64,000 bases of DNA, from assembly GCA_002255955.1 (NCBI GenBank), contig NKIM01000021.1:30898-94897 (forward strand), read 5' to 3'. Source of the DNA: Burkholderiales bacterium PBB2. GTDB lineage: Bacteria > Pseudomonadota > Gammaproteobacteria > Burkholderiales > Burkholderiaceae_C. A program made the position numbers and the translations under genes. Positions 50,200 to 59,463 of the stretch are shown here, one piece after another. The notes below the pieces were generated by a model. The model saw only the letters and a program-made list of their open reading frames with translations. It was not told the origin of the DNA and did not search any database. Within the stretch, counting starts at the first letter, position 1. Every line of letters begins with the position of its first letter.

Positions 50200-51333
50200 T
50201 CAGCGCAGTTGCAGGTCGTCGTCGCTGAAGCGGATGTTCAGAGGCTCGATCAGCAGCTGCTTCTCGCCCGCTTCCAGGCTGCCGGCGACCCAGGCGTCGA
50301 TGCCGCAGGCCTTGGCCACTTCCACCGTGCGGGCCGCGTCGGCGGCGGGCACGAAGATGGCGAAGCCGGCGCCCATGTTCAGGGTCGAGTAGGCCTCGCG
50401 GTCGTCCTGCTTGGCATGCTCTTGCATGAACTTCAGCACCGGCGTGACCGGGGGCACGGTGTGGATGCGGTAGGTGAATTGGCCCGGGTGGCGCAGCAGC
50501 TTGCGCCAGCCATGGCCGGTGATGTTGGCGCAGTAGTGCGGCTGGATGCCGGCCTTGTAGAGCGCCTCGGTCACCGGCGAATACAGCACGGTGGGGGCGA
50601 GCAGGGCCTCGCCATAGCTCAGGCCCGGTGCGATTTCGGTCAGATAGCCTTGCGGCAGGCGCTCGACCAGCTTGCGAGCCAGGCTCAGGCCGTTGGCATG
50701 GATGCCGCTGGAGGCCAGCAGCACGATGGCGTCGCCGGCGCCCAGCTTGTCACCCACCGAGAGGCGTTCCTTGGGGTTGATCAGACCGGTGCAGGAGGCG
50801 GCCAGGTCGATCCGGCCGCTCTCGACGATGCCGGCCAGGGCGGGCGTCTCGCCGCCGCCCCAGGCGACTTGGCAGGTGTCACAGGCGCGCTTCCAGCCCT
50901 CGACCAGGCTTTGCGCCCGGCCCTTGTCGCCGAACCAGTCCGAGCCACCCGCGGCCCAGTAGGCCTGCACCACCAGGGGCGTGGCGCCGACGGTGATCAG
51001 GTCGTTCACCGCCATGGCGATGGTGTCCTGGGCGATGCCGTCGTAGTAGTTCTTGCCGGTCAGCTGGCGCATCTCGTCGGCCACCAAGGTCTTGGTGCCC
51101 AGGCATTCGACGATGGACGCGATGTAGAAGGGGCCCACATCCACGACATAGGCCGACTCGCCGCGCGAGGCCAGCACCTCGGTGAAACCATGGGCGGCCA
51201 GGTGGGCGCCGGTGGCGGCCGCGGCGCGCTGCGCGCTGATCTTCAGCGGGTCGATCAGGTCGTAATTGACACCGGCTTGTTCGTAGCTGAGGGTGTCGGG
51301 CGAAGAGGGGGTGTGGGATGCGGGCGTGCTCAT
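50200..51333 (-). CDS. PurM/AIR-synthase-family protein (divergent paralogue)
   Basis: A 377-residue protein of the PurM fold: SYEQAGVNYDLIDPLKISAQRAAAATG at the N-terminus, DTIAMAVNDLITVGATPLVVQAYWAAG in the core, GGGETPALAGIVESGRIDLAASC and SGIHANGLSLARKLVERLP in the second half, and ANITGHGWRKLLRHP near the C-terminal ATP site. True PurM converts FGAM to AIR in purine synthesis and carries DGVGTKLK at the first strand; here that stretch reads ECLGTKTLVADEMRQLTG. It may be the organism's AIR synthase or a specialised relative, so I leave the gene symbol blank. It lies divergent from dnaX. Confidence 0.75.
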   Translation of the reverse strand: MSTPASHTPSSPDTLSYEQAGVNYDLIDPLKISAQRAAAATGAHLAAHGFTEVLASRGESAYVVDVGPFYIASIVECLGTKTLVADEMRQLTGKNYYDGIAQDTIAMAVNDLITVGATPLVVQAYWAAGGSDWFGDKGRAQSLVEGWKRACDTCQVAWGGGETPALAGIVESGRIDLAASCTGLINPKERLSVGDKLGAGDAIVLLASSGIHANGLSLARKLVERLPQGYLTEIAPGLSYGEALLAPTVLYSPVTEALYKAGIQPHYCANITGHGWRKLLRHPGQFTYRIHTVPPVTPVLKFMQEHAKQDDREAYSTLNMGAGFAIFVPAADAARTVEVAKACGIDAWVAGSLEAGEKQLLIEPLNIRFSDDDLQLR

Positions 51334-51413
51334 GGGCCGGGATTATCGCCTGTCCGGTCACCGGCCGGCCCTGGCGCCCGGCGGGGCGGCTGGTGGCCCG
51401 TAGAATGCCGCGC

Positions 51414-53705
51414 ATGAGCTACCAGGTCCTCGCGCGCAAGTACCGCCCCCACAGTTTTGAAGAGCTGGTGGGCCAAGAGCATGTGGTGCAGGCCTTGGCC
51501 AATGCACTGACCCAGCAACGCCTGCATCACGCCTACCTCTTCACCGGCACCCGCGGCGTGGGCAAGACCACGGTCTCGCGCATCCTGGCCAAGAGCCTCA
51601 ACTGCACCGGGCCCGACGGCACGGGCACCATCACCGCCACGCCTTGTGGCGTCTGCGAGGCCTGCCAGGCCATCGACGCCGGCCGTTTTGTCGACTACAT
51701 CGAGCTCGACGCCGCCTCCAACCGCGGCGTTGAGGAAATCAGCCAGCTGCTGGATCAATCGGTCTACAAGCCGGTCATGGGCCGCTTCAAGGTCTACATG
51801 ATCGACGAAGTCCACATGCTCTCGAACACTGCCTTCAACGCCATGTTGAAGACGCTGGAGGAGCCGCCGGATTACCTGAAATTCGTGCTCGCCACCACCG
51901 ACCCGCAGAAGGTGCCGGTCACCGTGCTCTCGCGCTGCCTGCAGTTCAATCTGCGGCCCATGGCGCCGCAGACCGTGCTCAGCCACCTGACCCAGGTGCT
52001 GAAGCAAGAAAGTGTGCCCGCCGATGCCGGCGCGCTGCGCCTGCTCTCACGTGCCGCGCGCGGTTCCATGCGCGATGCGCTCTCGCTGACCGACCAGGCC
52101 ATCGCCTTCGGCGCCGGCTCGCTGGTGGAAGAGGGCGTGCGCCAGATGCTGGGCACGGTCGATCGCGGCCATGTGGTCGCCATCGTCGATGCCCTGGCCG
52201 CCGCCGATGGCGCGGCCGTCGTGGCCCAGGCCGATGGGCTGCGCGCCTTGGGCCTTTCAGCCGCGGGCACGCTGGAAGACCTGGCCGGCCTGCTGCAGCA
52301 GATGGCCGTGGCCCAGGCGGCCCCCGGTGCTCTGGACGAGACCGATCCGGACACGGCCGAGGCCGAGCGCTTGGCGGCGCTGCTGCCGGCCGATGAGATC
52401 CAGCTGATGTACAGCATGGCCTTGCATGGGCGTGCCGAGCTGGCCCTGGCGCCCGATGAATATGCCGGCTTGCTGATGGTGCTGCTGCGCATGCTCAGCT
52501 TTCGTCCCGCCGGTGCGGCCGGCCAGACGCTGAACAAGCCCGCTGCGGCCGTGGCAAGGCCGGTGCGGCCGGCGCCGACGGTGGCTGCGCCCAGAGTCGC
52601 CTCAAATGTGACGCCTGTCGTTGCATCTGTCGCTGTGCCTGTTGCTGCGCCGGCTCACACGCCAACAGCGCCGGATCCGCTGCCTGTCGAGCCCGCGGCG
52701 CCTGTGCCTGCGCAAGCAGCGCTAGCGACCGAGGCGGAACCCGACGCTGAGCCCGAACCCGAGCCTGCTGTCGAATCCGAGCCTGGACCTGTTGCCACGG
52801 CGGCAGCACCGGTTCGTTCTGTGGCCGAGCCCAGTGCACAAACGCAGGATGAGCCCGAGATCGAAGGCCAGATAGAGCCCGAGGCTCCCGCCCTGCAGGC
52901 GTCCGAGTCTGAGGTCGGCTACGACGCTGAAGTGGCGACAGCTCCGTCTCCTGCACCTGTGACTGCACATTTGGCTGCAGCTGTACCCGCGCCCGTGCCT
53001 GCACCGGCAGTGCCTCCCCGCGCCCCCAGCCCGGCCGCTGGCGATTACAGCGCCCGCCTGCGCCCCCGCCCGGTGGTTCATGCCGAGCCCGAGGTCGAGG
53101 ATGAGGTCGTCGGTGATGGCCGGCCCACGGACGATGGCGAGCCGCCGCCGTGGCTGGATGCGCCCATGTCGGACGATGACGGGGGCGGCGCGTCCGCCTC
53201 GCAAGGCGCCGATGGGGACGATTTTGGAGCCAGCGCCGCCCCGCGCGCGGGCCGCCCGGCACCGAATCGCCAGGGCTATGCCTCAACCGCCGGCGAGGAT
53301 GTGCCGCTGCAGCCCACCGAGCTGGGCGCGCAATGGGCCGAGTTGGTGGCGCCGCTGGGCTTGCTGGCGCTGACGCGCGAGCTGGCCGTGCGATCGGAAT
53401 GCGTGGGTCTGGAGAACGGCCCGGCCGGCCTCATGGTGCGACTGCGGGTGGAGCGCGAATCGCTGCGCCAGCCGGCGCTGCGCGACAAGCTGCAAGTGGC
53501 GCTCGAAGCCGGCTTGCAGATGCCGGTGCAGATCGAGCTGGAGGCCGGCGTGCCCCAGGACTCTCCGGCACTGCGCGATCTGGCACGCATCCAGGCGCGC
53601 CAACGTGAGGTGGAGCAGATCGTGATCAACGATCCTTTTGCGCAAACCTTGATGGCCCAGTTCAAGACGGCGCGCATCGTGCCCGGTTCGATCCGCTCGC
53701 ATTGA
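51414..53705 (+). CDS. dnaX: DNA polymerase III subunit tau (gamma/tau)
   Basis: A 763-residue clamp-loader ATPase. YQVLARKYRPHSFEELVGQEHVVQAL starts the AAA+ domain; FTGTRGVGKTTVSRILAKSLNC is Walker A; CGVCEACQ is part of the zinc module; VYMIDEVHMLSNTAFNAMLKTLEEPP is Walker B; domain III runs to about residue 370. A long Ala/Pro/Glu-rich linker (about 375-620) leads to a C-terminal domain (QWAELVAPLGLLALTRELAVRSECVG) that binds the polymerase in tau. No A-rich slippery heptamer is visible, so a separate gamma product is not supported. ATG 51405 is an alternative start. Confidence 0.97.
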   Translation: MSYQVLARKYRPHSFEELVGQEHVVQALANALTQQRLHHAYLFTGTRGVGKTTVSRILAKSLNCTGPDGTGTITATPCGVCEACQAIDAGRFVDYIELDAASNRGVEEISQLLDQSVYKPVMGRFKVYMIDEVHMLSNTAFNAMLKTLEEPPDYLKFVLATTDPQKVPVTVLSRCLQFNLRPMAPQTVLSHLTQVLKQESVPADAGALRLLSRAARGSMRDALSLTDQAIAFGAGSLVEEGVRQMLGTVDRGHVVAIVDALAAADGAAVVAQADGLRALGLSAAGTLEDLAGLLQQMAVAQAAPGALDETDPDTAEAERLAALLPADEIQLMYSMALHGRAELALAPDEYAGLLMVLLRMLSFRPAGAAGQTLNKPAAAVARPVRPAPTVAAPRVASNVTPVVASVAVPVAAPAHTPTAPDPLPVEPAAPVPAQAALATEAEPDAEPEPEPAVESEPGPVATAAAPVRSVAEPSAQTQDEPEIEGQIEPEAPALQASESEVGYDAEVATAPSPAPVTAHLAAAVPAPVPAPAVPPRAPSPAAGDYSARLRPRPVVHAEPEVEDEVVGDGRPTDDGEPPPWLDAPMSDDDGGGASASQGADGDDFGASAAPRAGRPAPNRQGYASTAGEDVPLQPTELGAQWAELVAPLGLLALTRELAVRSECVGLENGPAGLMVRLRVERESLRQPALRDKLQVALEAGLQMPVQIELEAGVPQDSPALRDLARIQARQREVEQIVINDPFAQTLMAQFKTARIVPGSIRSH

Positions 53706-53789
53706 GCGTTTGAACCGCAGCCGAGCGATGGCGCACCCTAGGCAAGACAACTTTCCAACGAACACCCCTGACACTGAGGAGTATTGAAA

Positions 53790-54116
53790 ATGATGAAGGG
53801 TCAACTCGCGGGCTTGATGAAGCAAGCCCAGGCCATGCAGGACAACCTGAAGAAGGCTCAGGACGAGCTGGCCAATGTCGAGGTGGAAGGCCAGTCCGGC
53901 GCCGGCCTGGTCAAGGTCGTCATGACCTGCAAGAACGCGGTCAAGCGCGTCACCATCGACCCCAGCCTGCTGGCGGACGACAAGGACATGCTGGAAGACC
54001 TGGTGGCCGCGGCCTTCAATGACGCGGTGCGCCGTGCCGAAGAAGTCAGCAGCCAGAAGATGAGCAAGCTGACCGCTGGCATGCCCCTGCCGCCGGGCAT
54101 GAAGTTCCCGTTCTGA
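53790..54116 (+). CDS. ybaB: YbaB/EbfC nucleoid-associated protein
   Basis: A 108-residue DNA-binding dimer. [45 protein letters not shown] and [22 protein letters not shown] are the family's helix-strand-helix blocks. GAGGAG eight bases before ATG 53790 supports this start over the upstream TTG at 53784. It lies in the conserved dnaX-ybaB-recR order, 84 bases after dnaX and 10 before recR. Confidence 0.97.
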   Translation: MMKGQLAGLMKQAQAMQDNLKKAQDELANVEVEGQSGAGLVKVVMTCKNAVKRVTIDPSLLADDKDMLEDLVAAAFNDAVRRAEEVSSQKMSKLTAGMPLPPGMKFPF

Positions 54117-54126
54117 GCCTGACGCT

Positions 54127-54729
54127 TTGACGGCGTCCTCTCCCGCAGTGGGCGCTCTGGAGGCGCTGATTGAGGCGCTCAAGCGCCTGCCCGGCGTGGG
54201 CCAGAAATCGGCCCAGCGCATGGCCTACCACCTGCTGCAGCATGACCGCGAGGGCGCGCGCCTGATGGCCGAGGCCTTGCGGGCCGCGGCCGAAGGCATC
54301 GGCCATTGCGAGCGCTGTCACACCTTCAGCGAGACCGCGCTCTGCCCGGTCTGCGCCGACCCCGAGCGCGATGCGCGTCTGCTCTGCGTGGTGGAAACAC
54401 CGGCCGATCAGGCGGCGCTGGAGCGCACCAACTCCTACCGCGGCTACTACTTCGTGCTGCTCGGCCGGGTCAGTCCGCTGGACGGCGTGGGCGTGCAGCA
54501 AATCGGCGCGGCCGAGTTGCTGGCGCGTGCGAGCGAGGGCGGGGTGGAGGAGGTGATCCTGGCCAGCAGCTTCACCGCCGAGGGCGAGGCCACGGCCCAT
54601 GTGCTGGCCGAGGCGCTGCGCTCGCGTGGCATCCGTGCCACCCGTCTGGCGCGCGGCGTGCCCGTGGGCAGCGAGCTGGAGTATGTCGATCTCGGCACCA
54701 TCGCCCACGCCCTGGTGGACCGTCGCTGA
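54127..54729 (+). CDS. recR: Recombination mediator RecR
   Basis: A 200-residue protein of the RecFOR pathway that loads RecA on gaps. The helix-hairpin-helix is [24 protein letters not shown], the zinc finger [16 protein letters not shown] has all four cysteines, and the Toprim domain starts [17 protein letters not shown] and ends with [20 protein letters not shown]. The start appears to be TTG at 54127, ten bases after ybaB; no in-frame ATG lies early enough to replace it. Confidence 0.97.
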   Translation: MTASSPAVGALEALIEALKRLPGVGQKSAQRMAYHLLQHDREGARLMAEALRAAAEGIGHCERCHTFSETALCPVCADPERDARLLCVVETPADQAALERTNSYRGYYFVLLGRVSPLDGVGVQQIGAAELLARASEGGVEEVILASSFTAEGEATAHVLAEALRSRGIRATRLARGVPVGSELEYVDLGTIAHALVDRR

Positions 54730-54792
54730 CGGCCTTCATCTCCTTCGCACCGTTCTCCCTCGCTCCGTTTCCCCTCGACAAGGTCGCCCCTC

Positions 54793-55191
54793 ATGACACT
54801 CGCCAACACCTGCATCATCGTCGCCAGCCTGCTGCCCATCGTCTGTGCCGGCATCGCCAAGTCGCGCGGCTTCGGCAAGCGGCGCCGGGATGGCGGCTAT
54901 GACAACCACCAGCCTCGCGCCTGGCTGTCGGGTCTGAGCGGCTGGCAGGCGCGCGCCAATGCGGCCCAGGCCAACAGCTTTGAGGCCTTGCCGCTGTTCA
55001 TCGCCGGCGTGCTGGCCGCCCAGCAGATGCAAGCCCCGCAGGCCACGGTGGATGCCCTGGCGCTGGGCTTCATCGGCGCCCGCATCGCCTACATCGCCGC
55101 CTACCTGGCAGACCAGGCTGCGCTGCGCTCGCTGATCTGGTTTGCGGGCCTGGCCTGCAGCATTGCGCTGTTTTTCGTGGGTGCGCGCTGA
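54793..55191 (+). CDS. MAPEG family membrane protein
   Basis: A 132-residue protein with about four membrane helices (TCIIVASLLPIVCAGI, FEALPLFIAGVLAAQQ, DALALGFIGARIAYIAAYLA, LIWFAGLACSIALFFVG). YDNHQPRAWLSGLSGWQARANAAQANSFEALPLF is the signature of the MAPEG family (microsomal glutathione-transferase-like). Bacterial members of this short type have no firm function. It follows recR by 63 bases and ends before a terminator at 55229. Confidence 0.9.
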   Translation: MTLANTCIIVASLLPIVCAGIAKSRGFGKRRRDGGYDNHQPRAWLSGLSGWQARANAAQANSFEALPLFIAGVLAAQQMQAPQATVDALALGFIGARIAYIAAYLADQAALRSLIWFAGLACSIALFFVGAR

Positions 55192-55228
55192 GCTCATGCT
55201 GCGCAGCGAGAGCCGCCAACTGAAATGA

Positions 55229-55258
55229 AAACGGGGCCCGCGAGGCCCCGTTGCTTTT
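55229..55258. terminator. Rho-independent terminator between MAPEG and mltD genes
   Basis: AACGGGGCC and GGCCCCGTT form a nine-bp stem with a CGCGA loop, followed by GCTTTTC on the plus strand; the minus strand reads on into TTTTC. It probably serves both converging operons. Confidence 0.85.
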
Positions 55259-55270
55259 CTCGCGCGCCTG

Positions 55271-56950
55271 TCAGCGCTTGATCGAGGCGCGCACCGCCGT
55301 CTCCGGCGCTGCGGCCACCGTCACGCCGCGCGATTTGCTGTGCGTCTTGGTGCTGCTGTTGCTCTTGCTGCTGGATTTGGCGGAAGCCACGCGTGTGCTG
55401 CCCTTGCTGCTGGCACCGGCCTTGCCCGATTTGGCCGCCAGCTGCGTGCTGCTGCGGGCGGCCGGCTTGTTGGGAACGTACACGGCCAGGGCCTGGCCCG
55501 GCTTGAATTTGGCGCCGCTGGCCACCTTGTTCCATTGCGCCACCTGGGCGGGGCTGACGCCATAACGCGCCGCCACCGTGGTGACGCTGTCGTGGCGGCC
55601 GGCCTTGATCTTGAGCTTGCGCAGCGGTGGTACATCGGGCGCCAGGCTGATCGAGGCGTTGTCGGCCAGATGGCTGGAGACGTCTTCGCTGCGCTTGGCG
55701 CTGCGCGGCACCAGCAGGGTCGAGCCCTGCTTGACCAGCATGCGCGGCGGGATCTTGTTGACCTCGCGCAGTTGGTCTTCGTCCATGCCCACCTGCTTGG
55801 CTGCCACCGAGGGATGCATGGTCTTGGGCACCACCCAGGCGGTCCAGCTGGCCAGCGGGCCGCGGTGGGCGCTGAGGTTCAGGGCGAAGGCCTTGGCGTT
55901 GTCGTAGGGCAGCAGCAGCTGGTTGCTGCCGGCCGCCAGCATCACCGGCTTGTTCATCTGCGGATTGAACTGCTTGAACTTTTCCAGCGTAATGCCGGCC
56001 AGGCGGGCGGCGGTGTCCAGGTCGATGTCGCGGTCGATGCGCACGCTCAGGAAGTAGGGGTGGTTCTCCACCGGCGGCAGGGACAGGCCGAATTTCTCCG
56101 GGTTCTGCACGATGTTCTTCACCGCCTGCAGCTTGGGGATGTAGTAGCGCGTCTCCTCCGGCATGCGCAGGCTCTCGTAGTCGGTCGGCAGGCCGGCCTT
56201 CTGGTTGCGCGCGATGGCCTTCTGCACATTGCCTTGGCCCCAGTTGTAGGCGGCCAAGGCCAGGCGCCAATCGCCGAACATCTTGTGCAGGCGGCCCAGG
56301 TAGTCGAGCGCGGCGCGGGTGGATGCCAGCACATCGCGGCGGTCGTCGCGGAAGATGTTCTGCTTGAGCGAGAAGTCACGGCCCGTGGCCGGCACAAACT
56401 GCCACATGCCCGAGGCCTTGGCCGTGGACATGGCCTGCGGGTTGAAGGCGCTCTCCGTGAAGGGCAGCAGGGCCAGCTCGGCCGGCATGCCGCGCTTCTC
56501 GACCTCTTCGATGATGTGGAACAGATAGCGGCTGCCGCGCTCGGTCATGCGCTGCACATAGTCGGGGCGGGCGCTGTACCAGGCCTCGGCGCGGCGCACA
56601 CCCTCGTTCTCCAGGTCTTCCAGCTGGAAGCCGGCGCGCAGGCGATCCCACAGGTCGTTGCGCGCGGTCGGGGCGTCCAGATCGATCTTCATGCCCGGGC
56701 GCAGGCTGTCTTCCAGCTCGGGCGCGCCCAGGGTTTCATCCGGGCTGGCGGCGGCGCTCAGCAGGGGCGAGGCTTCGGGTGTGTTGGACATGGCCAGGCT
56801 GCCGAAGCTGCGCGGCAAGGCATTGCGCTCGCTGGGCTTGGCCGTCTCGGCCAGCGGCGCGGGGCCGCTGGCGCAGGCCGCCAGCAAGGCCGCCAGGGCC
56901 AGGGTGGACAGGGCTTGCAGGCCGCGGCGCGGGGTATGGGGTGAAGTCAT
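55271..56950 (-). CDS. mltD: Membrane-bound lytic murein transglycosylase D-like lipoprotein
   Basis: A 559-residue peptidoglycan-cleaving lipoprotein (lipobox LLAACASG near residue 26). The SLT domain has the catalytic Glu in LLPFTESAFNPQAMSTAKASGMWQFVPATGRDF, followed by AALDYLGRLHKMFGDWRLALAAYNWGQGNV. One clear LysM-type module (KLKIKAGRHDSVTTVAARYGVSPAQVAQWNK) lies near 470-515, with a weaker one before it. The Ser/Lys-rich tail is low complexity. The start at ATG 56950 overlaps the gloB stop (ATGA), so the two are coupled, an arrangement I recall from related genomes. Confidence 0.93.
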   Translation of the reverse strand: MTSPHTPRRGLQALSTLALAALLAACASGPAPLAETAKPSERNALPRSFGSLAMSNTPEASPLLSAAASPDETLGAPELEDSLRPGMKIDLDAPTARNDLWDRLRAGFQLEDLENEGVRRAEAWYSARPDYVQRMTERGSRYLFHIIEEVEKRGMPAELALLPFTESAFNPQAMSTAKASGMWQFVPATGRDFSLKQNIFRDDRRDVLASTRAALDYLGRLHKMFGDWRLALAAYNWGQGNVQKAIARNQKAGLPTDYESLRMPEETRYYIPKLQAVKNIVQNPEKFGLSLPPVENHPYFLSVRIDRDIDLDTAARLAGITLEKFKQFNPQMNKPVMLAAGSNQLLLPYDNAKAFALNLSAHRGPLASWTAWVVPKTMHPSVAAKQVGMDEDQLREVNKIPPRMLVKQGSTLLVPRSAKRSEDVSSHLADNASISLAPDVPPLRKLKIKAGRHDSVTTVAARYGVSPAQVAQWNKVASGAKFKPGQALAVYVPNKPAARSSTQLAAKSGKAGASSKGSTRVASAKSSSKSNSSTKTHSKSRGVTVAAAPETAVRASIKR

Positions 56951-57774
56951 CGGTAGTCGTTCTTCCATTGCCGCAGGGCGGCGAAGACAGCGAGGGAAGG
57001 GGTGGCCTGGGCTTGCAACTCACCCGCGGCCGAGGGCGCGAGGGCGGGGAAGCTGGCGTGGCGACGGGCTGCAGCCTGAACAGCGGCTTCGGTGCAGCGC
57101 AGAAAGGGGTTGATCTGCAGCTCCAGTCCAACGCGGGAGGGCAGGGTCGGTTGACCTTGGGCACGCTGCGCCTCGCACCAGGCCTGGTATTCGGCCAGGG
57201 CGCGGTTGTCGGGTTCGATCTCGCGGGCGAAGCGCAGATTGGACAGGGTGTACTCGTGTGTGCAGCAGACGCGCGTCTCGGCGGGCAGGGCGGCGAAACG
57301 CGCCAGCGAGGCTTGCATTTGCGCCGGCGTGCCCTCGAACAGGCGGCCACAGCCGCCCGAGAACAAGGTGTCGCCGCAGAACAGCAGGGGCGCCTCGCCG
57401 CCGCCCGGCTGGCGCAGCACAAAGGCGATGTGGCCGGCGGTGTGGCCGGGCACCTCCATCACCTCGAAGTCCAGGCCGAGCAGGGATACGTGCTGGCCCT
57501 CGCTCAGCGGCGTGAAGGGCGCGGGAATGCGCTCGCGTGCCGGGCCCCAGACCTGACCCTGGCCGTCCTTCAACCAGGGGCGCAGGGCGTCGATGCCGCC
57601 GACATGGTCGCCATGGTGGTGCGTCACTAGAATGCCCCGCAGGTGCAGGTCGCGCTCGCGCAGGGCGGCGATCACCGGCTCGGCCTCGCCGGGGTCGACG
57701 ACGAGGGCGTCGCGCCCGACGCTGAGCATCCAGATGTAGTTGTCCGTGAAAGCGGGAAGGGCTGTCAGTTCCAT
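56947..57774 (-). CDS. gloB: Hydroxyacylglutathione hydrolase (glyoxalase II)
   Basis: A 275-residue metallo-beta-lactamase-fold enzyme that hydrolyses S-lactoylglutathione to lactate and glutathione. ALPAFTDNYIWML is the N-terminal signature, ILVTHHHGDHVGG the dinuclear metal site, GHTAGHI and LLFCGDTLFSGGCGRLFEGT further ligands, and CCTHEYTLSNLRFA another. ATG 57774 gives the family start; the frame is open upstream to 57837. It diverges from the methyltransferase gene. Confidence 0.96.
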   Translation of the reverse strand: MELTALPAFTDNYIWMLSVGRDALVVDPGEAEPVIAALRERDLHLRGILVTHHHGDHVGGIDALRPWLKDGQGQVWGPARERIPAPFTPLSEGQHVSLLGLDFEVMEVPGHTAGHIAFVLRQPGGGEAPLLFCGDTLFSGGCGRLFEGTPAQMQASLARFAALPAETRVCCTHEYTLSNLRFAREIEPDNRALAEYQAWCEAQRAQGQPTLPSRVGLELQINPFLRCTEAAVQAAARRHASFPALAPSAAGELQAQATPSLAVFAALRQWKNDYR

Positions 57775-57876
57775 GCGCAGGTTTTCATTCGGCCGTGCTT
57801 CATTCCGCCGCAATTCATTCCGGAACCACCCTTCCATGATGGCCGGCCCCTCGGGCCGGGTGAGGCGCGTGGGGAC

Positions 57877-57891
57877 TCAAGACCTGACCCC
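57877..57891 (+). repeat. Copy of the dispersed repeat (TCAAGACCTGACCCC)
   Basis: 14 of 15 bases match GCAAGACCTGACCCC. It lies in the divergent gap between gloB and the methyltransferase gene, 61 bases before the latter's start. Confidence 0.55.
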
Positions 57892-57951
57892 CTGCGGTCT
57901 GCTGCAAGCCCGTGGCCGTGACAGCCTTGGCCTTCAGGAATCGACAGCCGC

Positions 57952-58749
57952 ATGACGCGCGAAGCTTCGATTATAGAGTTGGCCACCTGGCTGCAGACGC
58001 CGCCGGGCCAGTACCTGCTGCGCTGGGAGCAGCAGCAGCTCGATGCTGCCGTGGCCGATATTTTCGGCTTCCATGCCCTGCAGCTGGGCCTGCCCGAACT
58101 GCCGACCTTGCGCGCCAACCGCATGCCGCACCGCTGGCTGGCGCTGGACCCCTCAGCCCGCTCCGGGCCGCAGGGTCTGCCCTTGCTGCTGACCGAGTTC
58201 GATGCCCTGCCTTTTGAGAGCAACAGCCTGGACCTGGTGGTGCTGCCGCACAGCCTAGAGCTGGCACCCGACCCGCACCAGACCTTGCGCGAGGTCGAGC
58301 GGGTGCTGCGGCCGGAGGGGCGGCTGATCATCCTGGGCCTGAATCCGGCCAGCCTCTGGGGCCTGAGGCAGAATCTCGGCCGCTTGCTGCCCGGCGAGCA
58401 AAAGCTCTACCTGCCTTTGGCGGGCGAGTTTCTGGGCTACTGGCGCTTGCGCGACTGGCTGCGCTTGCTGACGTTTGAGGTCGAGGCGGCGCGCTTCGGT
58501 TGCTACAGCCCGCCGCTGCGCAGCGAGGTCTGGCTGGAGCGCTGGCGCGGCATCGAGCCCATCGGCGGGCGCTGGTGGCCGGTGCTCGGCGCGGTGTATT
58601 TCATCCAGGCGGTCAAGCGGGTGCATGGCATGCGCTTGATTGGCTTGCAGCGTTCACGCAAGTTCGGCCGTGCTGCGGCCCCGGCCGTGGTGACGCAAAG
58701 CGGCAATGCCCGGCCCCGGCAGGGCGAGGGGCGGCCGCCCGAGCGCTGA
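57952..58749 (+). CDS. SAM-dependent methyltransferase (type 11-like)
   Basis: A 265-residue class I methyltransferase. The N-terminal part (IIELATWLQTPPGQYLLRWEQQQLDAAVADIFGFHALQLG) is typical of the small methyltransferase found between gloB and rnhA in betaproteobacteria. The motif region LTEFDALPFESNSLDLVVLPHSLELAPDPHQTLREVERVLRPEGRLIILGLNP is the usual second half of the SAM fold, while the first glycine-rich loop is weak. Substrate unknown. The 76-base gap to rnhA suggests co-transcription. Confidence 0.88.
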   Translation: MTREASIIELATWLQTPPGQYLLRWEQQQLDAAVADIFGFHALQLGLPELPTLRANRMPHRWLALDPSARSGPQGLPLLLTEFDALPFESNSLDLVVLPHSLELAPDPHQTLREVERVLRPEGRLIILGLNPASLWGLRQNLGRLLPGEQKLYLPLAGEFLGYWRLRDWLRLLTFEVEAARFGCYSPPLRSEVWLERWRGIEPIGGRWWPVLGAVYFIQAVKRVHGMRLIGLQRSRKFGRAAAPAVVTQSGNARPRQGEGRPPER

Positions 58750-58824
58750 GTGCCGGCGCGCCAAGCCGTCCGTTCCGTCCGTTTGTTTCTTTTTCCATCT
58801 CTCACCAGCGATCCGCACCCCTCC

Positions 58825-59319
58825 ATGAATGCAGCAGTTCCCCCGTCCACCCCCGAAGCCAAACCGCCGGTCAACATCGCCAAGCCCGTGGTGGTCATCT
58901 ACACCGACGGGGCTTGCAAGGGCAACCCGGGCACAGGCGGCTGGGGCGCTTGGCTCAGTGCCGGCGGGCACGAGAAAGAGCTGTTCGGCGGCGAGCGCAA
59001 CACCACCAACAACCGCATGGAGCTGACGGCCGTGATCGAGGCCCTGGCTTCGCTCAAGCGCAGCTGCCAGATCACCATCTACACCGACAGCGAGTACGTG
59101 CGCAAAGGCATGACCGAGTGGATCAGCGGCTGGCAGCGCCGTGGCTGGAAGACGGCCGACAACAAGCCGGTCAAGAATGCCGAGCTCTGGCAGCGCCTGG
59201 ATGCGCTGCGCAAGCTGCACCAGGTGGAGTGGCGCTGGGTCAAGGGCCATTCCGGCGACCCGGGCAATGAGCGCGCCGACGCCCTGGCCAACCGCGGCGT
59301 GGCCTCGGTCGGCCGCTGA
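58825..59319 (+). CDS. rnhA: Ribonuclease HI
   Basis: A 164-residue enzyme that cuts RNA in RNA-DNA hybrids. All four carboxylates are present: Asp in [14 protein letters not shown], Glu in [12 protein letters not shown], Asp in [13 protein letters not shown] and Asp in [13 protein letters not shown], plus the basic-protrusion region [23 protein letters not shown]. About 20 extra N-terminal residues precede the core. Start ATG 58825 is chosen; a frame opening upstream is rejected because it crosses the previous gene's trailer. Confidence 0.97.
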   Translation: MNAAVPPSTPEAKPPVNIAKPVVVIYTDGACKGNPGTGGWGAWLSAGGHEKELFGGERNTTNNRMELTAVIEALASLKRSCQITIYTDSEYVRKGMTEWISGWQRRGWKTADNKPVKNAELWQRLDALRKLHQVEWRWVKGHSGDPGNERADALANRGVASVGR

Positions 59320-59463
59320 ATCGACCGGCTGATTCCAAGCCTGGAGGTGCGCGCCGTGCGATTGGCGCCCGCCGACCGTCACTGACACCCCTCAGTCCGT
59401 GCTTCATGCCCTGAGGCCTGCACGCGACCGGAGCCGCCGCTAGAGTGCAGGCTCGGAGAACCC

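Noticed and set aside
51414..53705. Possible dnaX frameshift producing a short gamma subunit
   Set aside because: I searched for an A-rich slippery heptamer or a poly-A run near the end of domain III and found none, so gamma by frameshifting is unsupported.
57548..57559. CAGACCTGACCC in gloB as another copy of the 15-bp repeat
   Set aside because: Only 11 core bases match, it is in conserved coding sequence, and the flanks differ.
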